Positions 10,521 to 19,590 of a stretch of 64,000 nucleotides of DNA are shown one piece after another. Location of the stretch: assembly GCA_014925825.1 (NCBI GenBank), contig JACGCK010000055.1, forward strand, positions 62,001-126,000, given 5' to 3'. Under the pieces are notes generated by a model. That model made no database searches, was not told the DNA's origin, and saw only the letters and a list, made by a program, of their open reading frames with translations. Both the position numbers and the translations under genes were made by a program. Positions within the stretch are counted from its first letter, which is position 1; each line of letters begins with the position of its first letter. The stretch is from Pholiota molesta (Eukaryota > Basidiomycota > Agaricomycetes > Agaricales > Strophariaceae).

Positions 10521-12754
10521 TTATGACGTAGACATAGACATCCGATTATCCCATGTATCATTTCGATAGTCCGTCGGAGATGTGTCCGCTCCCTCTGAAA
10601 TCTTCGCGATCTTCGACCACTTAATGCGTTCATCAGGAGTCAGCAGAATTTTATCCACACCTCCCATACCCTCCATGCGTGTCTGAATATCCAAGATGAC
10701 CTTCTTCGCATGTTTGCGCGGTTCCGGCGACAGCCCGCGTAACTCGCCTGGAGGGAAAGCCTTGATAATTTGCTGCGCGCATAATCTAACTTTCTGCCTG
10801 AAAGAATCCCTTTCTTGTTCATCCTCGGTCCCTTTCGATGTCGGGAGTGCATCTTGGTATGCGAGCATGATTTGGAAGGCAAGTTGGGCATGGAGGTCGT
10901 GTTGGGAATTGATTTCTTCAAAAGATGGGTTTGATAAGATTTGTTGAATAAGGGCCCAGATGTGGGTGTCGTTTTCTTCATTTGTCTGGCCTCGAGAAAC
11001 GAGGGCTTTGATGGAAATGAGAAATTGTGTCACCAAGTCTGGAAGCGCAGAATAAAACTAAGTGTGGGTAATCTTCCAAGTGACAGAAATCAACATACCT
11101 CCGGGAACCTCGCGAGTACTATGTAATGGCCAGCGCACGAATGGTAAACATTCATGTATCTGGACCTCCTTAGCTCGCTTGGGGTGGCGATTCAAATAAT
11201 CAATGCGACTATTGAGATTGCGGACAATTGCCTCCAGCTGATGCCGATCCAATTGCGGGAATGCCCGACTGTTGAGCTCGAGGAAAAGGGCGGAAAGAAT
11301 ATCGCCGCATTCATCTTGAGGAGTGGCGCCTGATGGGTAGGAAAGGGATTGATTCGAAGCAGAAGTCAGGTGTGATTTTATCGACTCATCCAGCTGGACA
11401 ACGATCTGGGCCGACTGGTCGAGAGGCAAGTCCCTGATACAGTGATATATCGTATGTATCATCTCGATGTTCTGTCCAAGGTTTTTGTCTATCCAAACCA
11501 GGGAGCGAACCATATCGCTATTGGCGTGGTCGGCTTGAGACATCTTTGCTTGGCCTCTCCCCTGAGGCTTATCTCTAGCCTCGCGCCATTGCAAATCAAA
11601 ATCAACCCAGTCTTTATTATTATAAAATGGTTTGTATCGTGCGAAGAAGCTGAACGGAACTTGGCCCAATCGAACGGAGTGTCGCGCAAATAATTTGACG
11701 ATGAATGTCACGATACGATGGACCAGCCAAGATTGCGCAGATTTGTACGCGCACTGGGATGTATGGAGGCGCATATCTTTCACGAATAGCATTTGGAGGG
11801 CAGGAAGGATCGTTGTCGCCACGATGAACAAGAATACAATGCCGGAGATGAGAGTAACAAAGGTTGCCACCGTGTGATTAACCGACCACAGAAGATCGAG
11901 CAAGCCTGCGAAAAAGAGAACGAGCGAGGAGTGAAGGAGGACAGGGAGAATGGACAGGATCTCGGGTACTTTCCAGGTGATCAGCCCTTCATGTCGAATT
12001 TGGCGCAGCGGTAGTGCTTCTTTTGGGTCGAGTGGCGGGTCTCGCTCGTACTCTCGAATCCACTGGGTGCACAGGATGCCGACAACAACAGTTGCGAGAC
12101 TGAGCGCCAGACTCATGAACCAGAAGACATTCACGCGGACGTCGGTTGCAGAAGGAGAAAATACAGGGGGAGAAGGAAGTGGAACATTGAGAGCAGCTGT
12201 GTTTTGAGTATTCGCGTTGTGGAGTTCGATAAGGATTTGCTGTAGAAGCCATGTATTCGCGTCAGCTGGGTCCTCAGAAAGGTGTTGATAGGATTCAATG
12301 ACAAAAGCGGTTACTGCAGCAGAGAAAAGACCGGCCTATGCACAGATAATCAAATTCATGCCATGGAAAACTGATTTATAGTAGAGTAATGCTTACGAAG
12401 ATGAGTAGGTTATCCACTTCTTCTCTCCAACCATCGCACATTTCTCCATCATAGCTCCTGACTTTCTCGATACATGTTTCCCAATGGTCTCCATTCTTCG
12501 GGACAGGGTATCGATGAGGTCCACCGGAAAGCCAAGGTTCCGAACTAGATGGGTTCTACAACGCAAACGTTTAGTTTTCTTTTCTGGCCTGACCAAACGA
12601 AATAAAGGCTCATTACGTTGAAGTGGTCAATCGGAGTCAAAGTTTTCCCCGTGGATTCCCGCTCAGGGCTGGTCATCCGTACTGGCGATGATTCGACGAA
12701 AGTCGGTTTATCATCGTATGCCGGATACACCTTTACAATGGTGCGGCGAGGCAT
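10521..12754 (-). CDS. DUF6535-family membrane protein
   Basis: Four exons (12754-12617, 12555-12397, 12335-11099, 11038-10521) give about 683 residues with no frame break. The start of the domain is clear: DGWREEVDNLLIF-AGLFSAAVTAFVIESYQ, then a spacer and NVFWFMSLALSLATVVVGILCTQWIREYERD. These are the hallmark membrane segments of the basidiomycete DUF6535 family (function unknown, often multi-copy). Two further hydrophobic segments follow (about LLHSSLVLFFAGLLDLLW and TLISGIVFLFIVATTILPAL). The remaining C-terminal half is hydrophilic and helical. The hydrophilic N-terminal exon and the four-segment core match the usual layout. It is convergent with the acyltransferase. Confidence 0.9.
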
Positions 12755-14003
12755 AGCGATAGTCTATTGGTCGAATGAAAGAGACAGGAGGATTTAGAGC
12801 TCTTGTGCTTCCCATTGGGCATCTCTATATGCCATCTGCCTCAAGGCTGAAGTGCTGAGGCTTGAGCGTCCATCAGGGTATCGGTACATGCAGAAATCGG
12901 ACCTGCTGTCATCGCTTCATACTGTGTTCAATTACCGAATAAGAATAGACGCACCCATGCTTCTTGTGATTAACCAGTTCACTGCAGAGCGCACCCCCGC
13001 GCACTTAGTGTAGGACCATCCCAGTGTTTGCTGCAAATGTAGTTCCGAATATCCTAGGAGACCTTGACGAGGCTATGTCATTCGAGTTCCGTAGCCATTG
13101 GCGCAGCTGTATTCGTGATAGGGTTCATTTAGAAGAATACCATTATTCGATCTTGTTTCGAACACGCCTCCGCTGCATGTTCGAATTCCGGTGAAAAGCC
13201 AAGGTCCGGCAGACGAACATTTTGCACTGTGTCTGTGCAGACCACAGGTCTTGTGAACATGAAATCCGACGCCGAGATGAGGGAAGCTGAGAATGTGCAG
13301 CACAGGAAAGAAGTTCAACTTGAGCGCTGCCAGTGAGCGTTTGAGGAAATGAAAATGAGGGTCGCGATCAATGCATTTTGATTGGTTGACCGGCAACCGC
13401 CGGGCAATCAAGGAGGTCCAATTGGACTGAAATCAATCGAGCCAACCAACCGCCCATTGCAGACCATAAATTCGCCATAATTATTCCCAGTTCACAGAAA
13501 TATCGTCAAGATCACGCCAATTGGATTATACAAATTATTTGCATATCAACGTCGAATGTGTTACACTAGGTTACACTAATAAGTCTACAACATATACAAT
13601 GTATATCCTCGAAAGCCCCGAAAGTCAAAATCACGCAAACGAAATAAAAAAGGGGATGTGGCGAAGGTCGAAGGGTTAATGCCAAATTCAATCCAGGAGC
13701 AATCACGTCCCAGAGAAAGTCGAATGTTATGTAGAGTCTGCATGATAAACTATGCTGGTGATGATGTTAATGTTGGGCGGCAGCCAAGCGGCAGCGGGCG
13801 GTGGTAAGTATTCAGGGTGGCCAGAGGGTGGCGCAGTGGTGATGATGGTGGTGACAATGATGTTGAATGAAGTACTGTCAATGCTCTGGAAAAAAGGGGA
13901 GTTCGTTAGACTTCGAGTTGAAGTGAATCAAGTGAGAAAAAGACATACGATGATAATGATAGGTCGTTACGGTCGTCAATGCGCGATGAGAAAAATAAAT
14001 TCC
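12755..14003. other. intergenic region upstream of DUF6535 and downstream of pheromone gene 1
   Basis: No supported gene. An open frame at 13073-13411 (-) has no recognisable domain. From about 13640 to 14000 the sequence is similar to about 15060-15350; this is the 3' flank of the duplicated pheromone genes, with shared pieces such as GTCGAAGG..TGATGC and GTCAATGCTCT. Confidence 0.4.
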
Positions 14004-14123
14004 TCATGCGACGACACAGTAAGCGTTTCCTGAGCTGCTCGTCTTCTCCTCGTCTGAGGGTACTGAAACATCCTCTACAGTGGAGGCACCGAAGAAAAGG
14101 CTGATGGTGGAGAATGCGTCCAT
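14004..14123 (-). CDS. Mating-type lipopeptide pheromone precursor 1 (CaaX, CVVA)
   Basis: A 39-codon intronless frame starts at ATG 14123-14121 and stops at TGA 14006-14004. It begins MDAFSTISLFFGAST, has an acidic middle (EDVSVPSDEE) and ends GNAYCVVA. Size, MD start, acidic/Pro-containing pro-region and C-terminal C-aliphatic-aliphatic-A box are diagnostic of Agaricomycete pheromone precursors (B/PR mating system). These are farnesylated on Cys, trimmed and carboxymethylated, exported by a Ste6-type ABC transporter, and sensed by STE3-type receptors. Cleavage after the EE pair would leave a mature peptide of about 10 residues ending in AYC (inference). A TATA box lies about 115 bp upstream. 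It is a near-duplicate of the gene at 15357-15476. Confidence 0.9.
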   Translation of the reverse strand: MDAFSTISLFFGASTVEDVSVPSDEEKTSSSGNAYCVVA

Positions 14124-14230
14124 TTCGGTTGGGAGGATGAGTAGTGGCTTGAACGAGGTAGAGGAGGGTAGATTCAGGTATCGCAGGTAGGAGTGGCTTT
14201 TCCTATTGATTTAAACCCATCGTTCTGGTC

Positions 14231-14330
14231 TCTTATAAAGAAACGCACAGAGGTTCCTGGAAGGTGCAAAGGATATCCGCCTCCGTCTAGGACGTACGTT
14301 TGTGCTAATTGTCAACTAATTGTTCTTTCG
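14231..14330 (-). promoter_or_regulatory. promoter of pheromone gene 1 (TATA box and ATTGTTCTTTC element)
   Basis: Read on the minus strand, CTTTATAAGA lies at about 14240-14231, some 115 bp before the ATG. About 197 bp upstream (14319-14330) is ATTGTTCTTTC on the plus strand. The same element sits at nearly the same distance in front of pheromone gene 2. ATTGT is the complement of ACAAT, the core bound by HMG-box mating regulators, so pheromone-response control is possible (inference). Confidence 0.45.
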
Positions 14331-15356
14331 GGCCTATGGGCTATATTAACATTAACATGAGAGCATAGACGATAACTACACCGAGCAGACAATAAGCGCA
14401 GACAATAGTTAGAAAGGGGGAAGTCGCTGGAAAGGCACGCGCTGCCAAGTGGTGGTAAAACCTGTCGCATGGATCAACGCGCGGGACGCGAACACAATAA
14501 GAGCGTGTCCGGGACGGCCAAAATGATGCGGTATGCATGCGATAAAATTAGAATGCGCCCGAAATGCGCTCGTCGTCGGCTCTTGGATCCCATGAATGAT
14601 AGAGAAGTCCATGGGCTTTTCACGGATCCTAGTCATGAGTTATGAAATCGCGCATCTATGATCCTGAAAGGTCAATGTTCAAATTCAAAATTCGTATCAA
14701 TGGGTCGGAGCAAGTTAAAGTCGAGAGTGGCCAAGCGTGTCAAGCTGGTGGCATCCGTATACACAAACTGCTACTAGCCCAACTCTATTGACGGTATGGG
14801 TATGGGAGCGATTTCGCCCTCAACGAGGTAACGCACCGAAATGGTGACGATGGTAGAGTATATAGGTAAGTTTTCAAGTTGGAGGCTCAATGCTTCGAGT
14901 TCTTCTGGCAAACTTGGTGATGTATAACTCTGTATAACTTATAAGCTCCGATGGCGCGTTCAATATAATGCTTTGTGAAAGTGTTTTGCAATTATTCTGC
15001 ATTTTTGTTGTACTAAATCTACAAGTGTACAATTCCAATTTCCATCTCCTCGGTAACTCCAAAGCCAATACAACAACAAAAGGGGATTAATAAAGAAGTC
15101 GAAGGGTGATGCTAATTCAGTGCAGGCGTAAAAGTGTCCAGTGAAAGTCGAAGGTTGGGCCAATGCACGATAAAATGTGATGTCAATGCGATAATGATGA
15201 CAATGATGTGGTGTGTGGTGCTGAATGCGGGTGGTCAATGCTCTAAAGAGTTCGTTAGCGTCGAGGATCGACAGAGATGATGAAGTAGAAGTAGGACGCA
15301 CGATGATAAAGATAATTCGTGACAGTCGTCAATGCGCTTTGAGACAAATGAATCCC
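14331..15356. other. spacer between the two pheromone genes
   Basis: No gene is supported. The right part (about 15060-15350) is the duplicated 3' flank of pheromone gene 2. The left part is the upstream region of gene 1, including AGACAATAAG repeats also found upstream of gene 2. Confidence 0.35.
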
Positions 15357-15476
15357 TCAAGCGACGACACAGTAGGCGTTGCCACTTCCGCCGGTAGTCT
15401 CCTCGTTCGTGGGCACAGAAACATCCTCAGCAGTGGAGGCACCGAAGAAAAGGCTGATGGTAGAGAAGGCGTCCAT
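15357..15476 (-). CDS. Mating-type lipopeptide pheromone precursor 2 (CaaX, CVVA)
   Basis: A 39-codon intronless frame from ATG 15476-15474 to TGA 15359-15357. It shares MDAFSTISLFFGAST, EDVSVP and GNAYCVVA with pheromone precursor 1. It differs at a handful of positions, mainly in the predicted mature region (TTGGSGNAYC versus KTSSSGNAYC after the EE pair). Both ends are fully conserved while the centre varies, which is the pattern expected for pheromone genes under selection for specificity. A TATA box at about 15591-15598 and the ATTGTTCTTTC element at about 15664-15674 lie upstream. No STE3 receptor gene is visible within the window. Confidence 0.9.
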   Translation of the reverse strand: MDAFSTISLFFGASTAEDVSVPTNEETTGGSGNAYCVVA

Positions 15477-15579
15477 TTCGGTTGAGAGGATGAGAATGTG
15501 TTTGGTTGTGGTAGAGGAGACTGGGTGTGGGTTTTAGGAGTGACTGTTCCTGTTGATTGACAGAGTACATTGACAGACT

Positions 15580-15680
15580 CTTTTATACCCAGCCGCGGGC
15601 AGCGCTTGGTAATGCCAGATACTATGCAGCTCCGCGAGGTCGCCACCAAAGTTTCTTCGTCTTATTGTTCTTTCAGAGCT
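15580..15680 (-). promoter_or_regulatory. promoter of pheromone gene 2 (TATA box and ATTGTTCTTTC element)
   Basis: GGGTATAAAA on the minus strand lies about 115 bp before the ATG. ATTGTTCTTTC followed by GCTATATTA lies about 190 bp upstream, mirroring the gene 1 promoter. An AGACAATAAG motif is shared further upstream. Confidence 0.45.
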
Positions 15681-16559
15681 ATATTAGAACGAAAGCAGAT
15701 GAAATTGCTTCAAGCACAAAAAAGACAATAAGAGCAGGTGGTAAAAAGACTATGTCATTTGAAAATCAGCCACAACGATCAATGTACGCCATCATCGACA
15801 CAATAAGAGATTCCCAAAACGGTGCACGTTGATATCATGTCAGCCGTGGCCCTCATTGCGAGAACAAAAAGAGGGATCCGGATATGGAAGCGTCGTGGGA
15901 GAAAGCTAGGGATAGCAAGCGCACGGACGAGCAGCCACCAAGAAAGAGAGTCCTGAATAGGTATAGTCAAGAAAAGCTCCCAGTAGACATGGACGCCGGC
16001 GTACGCACAACCCAGCAGGATATGGTCCGCACGGCCGAGTGCGCGGTGGTGAAATTGAATGGGATTTTGGCAGCCGGCGACTTCAAGCGCAAAATGAAAG
16101 AGGCCTAGATTAGCAGCGGGAGAACAGGTTATTGTACGAACGTAGACTATTAGTCCCAATAGACTCCTCAGCGTGGCCGAGGATCTCGATATTATAGGGT
16201 AATCCCAAAGCGGCGAGCGAGAGATCCGTAACGGGGACTCGGACTCGATGAAGAGCACCACATTCCAGTCGAGAAGTAGAAATGGTTGTCGGCAGAGACA
16301 ATTCCAAGTCAGATCAGCAAGATCGACGGTGTAAAGCGCAGAAATGGTGAGGGAAGGGAGCAAGAGAAAGGGCGGCGATGGAGAGTCGAGACGTTATATT
16401 AGCCTTCTGAAGACAAAGGGAGCGCCTAATCGAGAATGGGTGACGGGTAACAGGTGACTGCTCCTTTTCTCGTGACTACACGAGCACGTGATTGACGCGT
16501 TACCAGAATTTGAACCAAGGCCTGATTTGGAAGTGTTCAGTTCTACTCCGCAATCCACC
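15681..16559. other. spacer upstream of pheromone gene 2 and of the formin-type gene
   Basis: The longest frame, 15779-16363 (-), would encode 194 residues with some hydrophobic stretches, but it has no recognisable domain and I do not call it a gene. The region between pheromone gene 2 and the formin-type gene must contain both divergent promoters. Confidence 0.3.
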
Positions 16560-18787
16560 ATGTTCAAAGGCATTCTCCCCTCCAGACGAGTCCCTTCCGG
16601 AGACTTCACGATTATTACGAACCTAGTGGACTCCCAGGGCAAGGAGAACCAGCCAAACCTCCCCAGCCAGCCCCGCATGCCTGCCACCAAAGGACGATCC
16701 GTCAGTAAGGGGTTCCTGACCGGCGAGAGGAAGAAAAAGACCGACACAAAGAGGTCGAAAGATACCCCCGTGCTTGATATGCTTGATACGCCAATATCTG
16801 GGGAGGCATTTGACAAGCTTTTGGTGAGTTGCGTGAATCTGCAGCGAGTTCGACGGCGGTAACCAAGGCTTCAGGATGATCTCAAATACCTTCAACTTTG
16901 AGACCAAAGCTCTACGGGATGGACGCTTCAGTGAAAGCGGCCATGCTCAAGTCGTCACAAACCATGGCTATGAGCCCCGTTCAAGACCTTGTTACTCCAA
17001 CAACCCCACAAACTAAGGGTGTTCGAAAAGCGCATAGCACAGACTCCATGAGCAGCCCGCGCCACCCCACCCTAGCTTCCTTGGTCAATGACAACTCGGA
17101 ACTTCCTTATCCCGGCTGGCCGCTGCCCATGTTTCCGCGCATAATTCTCCCTACCTCTCTACTCCACCAGGAAAATTCTCCTCACACTCTCGTGGCCTTT
17201 CCTTTGACGGCACTCGTCTCTTTTCGAAGAGCCAAGTCAACATCGCCTCTTCTTCCAATTGGACCTTACATATGGAAACAAACTACCAAAAGAAAAGGGT
17301 GCTCTTTGACGAAGAACCTTTCTCCTACGAAATTCTGTAGCATTCTCACCAGCACGTCTAGCACGCAGTTGGATGTAGAGACTTGAAGAAGCTGAGACTG
17401 CTTCTACGAAACGAAACCGCCTCGTATGTTTCTTCATATTTCTTTTTCTAATTTGCCGTTGCTCAATCCGCTTCTAGGTGGTCTGAAGAGTTTTTGAAAT
17501 TAGGAGGTTATGCTGCCCTTTTGACAAGGTTGAATGAAATCCTCGAGGTTGAGTGGAGGTGCATAATTTCCTCTTTCAATATATCATCGATGCCATACTT
17601 AAATACCTAACCTTCCTCAGGGAGGAACAACACGACGACCAAGTCCTTCATGAGCTCCTCCGATGCTTCAAAGCCCTTTCTACGTCATCTATTGGATGCT
17701 TCGCACTTCGCAGCTCCTGCCCAATACCATTCGCCCAACTCGTGACTCTCCTCTACTCCGATAAGAAGCCAGGCGAAGTTGCCACTCGCCAACTCATCAT
17801 AGAACTTTTACTTGTCTTATTCGACTTATACCCAGCATCAGCCCTCCCTGCCACAGGCCATAAAGTCAGTAGCAGCACCTCGATGCTTTCTCGACCACGG
17901 GAGGCTTGGCAGAGCCAAACTTCGCTTGTAACTTCCAACCTGATCACCCTTCCGGCACCCCACAAGACCTTCTTCTCCCTCTTCAGGGCGTTGCTGCTGA
18001 CCCCCGCTCCTCCACGAGCTGAGGAGCCCGCAGCACCTATCTCACCTCATGCCTTCATCGAATCCTTGCATCAACCAAGGATATATAAGAACTATCTCCA
18101 GGAACTTTCGGATGTCTGCCGGGATTATTTCTGGGTATTCTGCCACCCTGATAATACTATTTGGATCTTGTCGAAGACGAACGAGAACAATGTAGAGAAA
18201 CCTAGAGCACCAGGCGGGATGACTGGTGGTGTAGAATTTGAGGCCATGGCATATTTTGTACGTTCCTTTTCATTGGTTTAGACATACCGATTGAGGAGTC
18301 CATTTTCTTTAGACGACCCAGTTGAAGCTTGTCAATGCAATCTCTAAATGTGTTGAAGTACTCAACATGCCCAAAGAGCACGACACTCCGCGTATCGATT
18401 CCATACAGATTTATTCCTCTCAGGCTTAGAGCGCATCATCCTCGTAGGTCTCGCGTTCCTTCTTCCTTTCCATGATATTGACGTTTCTGTATTTCCTCAG
18501 ATCTCCCGTAAAGCCTCCACGACATACTACCCCACTCTCCATCTCGAGCTCGCACGCTACATCGCCTACGCCGGGCGCGCAGGCTACGAGCTTCCCTACA
18601 CTGTTGCGCGCCTCATTGGCATGCCGCCCGTTGGGCACCAGAACCACCGAATAACCTCGACCCTATCAACACATCTGCGCCTGCGTCGGGGCGGAACACA
18701 CCCCGCCAGCCGATGACACCGAACAGGCGCGGCGATGCGCCTGCGCTGGCCTCGCCTCGCAGGGTCGAGTCGATGCGGTTTGACTGA
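16560..18787 (+). CDS. Formin-type GBD/FH3 protein (SepA/diaphanous N-terminal half), several apparent frameshifts, no FH2
   Basis: Six exons (about 16560-16823, 16876-17423, 17478-17558, 17621-18257, 18313-18443, 18501-18787), each with good GT-AG sites. The order is a basic N terminus with KENQP, then the Rho-GTPase-binding/FH3 region: RPKLYGMDASVKAAMLKSSQ, LGGYAALLTRLNEILEVEW, REEQHDDQVLHELLRCFKAL, FCHPDNTIW, KASTTYYPTLHLELARY. These match the armadillo-like N half of fungal cytokinesis formins. The conserved frame moves by single missing bases near 16885, 17130, 17375, 18380 and 18640, and once more near 17285. The gene ends ..RRVESMRFD-stop, and no FH1 or FH2 domain follows before 19590. 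Either it is a GBD/FH3-only paralog or the actin-nucleating half has been lost. Confidence 0.75.
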
Positions 18788-19590
18788 GCGAGTTGAAGTT
18801 GAGTGCCAGAGCCTGGTGTTTGAGATGCTGGCGCTGCTGCTGGCGTCAGCTTCGAGGACGATGGCAGAAGCTCAACAACACTCAATAACGAAAAAGAAGA
18901 CGGAGGAAGCCGCCAAGAAGGCGAAGAAGTTGAAACCCCATGGAAGTTGTATTTTATCTATTTGACGAAAAAATCTGACGACACCCGAAATGAAATGAAT
19001 GAATGTTTAACGTTTATGTCTTGCAGTCCAGCCAGCGTTTGCTTCTTGGATGATGATGATGATGACCCTCTTACCCCCCACCTACATACACACGTACACG
19101 ATTGACACCATACATACTTACATACAAGTTGCATACCTGCTGGACTATATATTATTGCTCCATGATACCGTTCCGTTCCATCGAATCCTCCGCATTTTTT
19201 TGGTTCGTGTTGTTTGTCTTCCTACTAGTCTGCATGTTGTCCTATATGTTCTTAGTACCATCCTCGCTTCCATGCAATCTCTATGCCCGACTCCGTTCGG
19301 TTTTATACATGCTTTCCTTGTATCCTATTTATTCTGTTGGGAAACCTTTCTGTTGTGTTGTATATAGGCTGGACCTCTCCATGTTCAAACATTGGATATA
19401 ATATATTACAGTTGGCTTCTGAATATATATGTTTCAATAACCGTGAAATAGATAATAGCATATGCGTCGTGCGCCGTGCAGCGGAGGTACAGGTAAGAGT
19501 ATATACAAACATTGAAACAAGTAGAAATAAAGTTCGAACACATTACACTAATACTCGATACACAGGCAAGCAGTACATTTTGAAAGTTAT
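18788..19590. other. intergenic region between converging genes
   Basis: It contains a short GATGATGATGATGATGA tract at about 19050 and low-complexity AT-rich sequence. No FH2-like, or any other, coding segment was recognised. Confidence 0.35.

Noticed and set aside
15779..16363. 194-codon frame (-) with hydrophobic stretches between the pheromone gene and the formin-type gene
   Set aside because: No domain, and a competing frame on the other strand; it would crowd the pheromone promoter.
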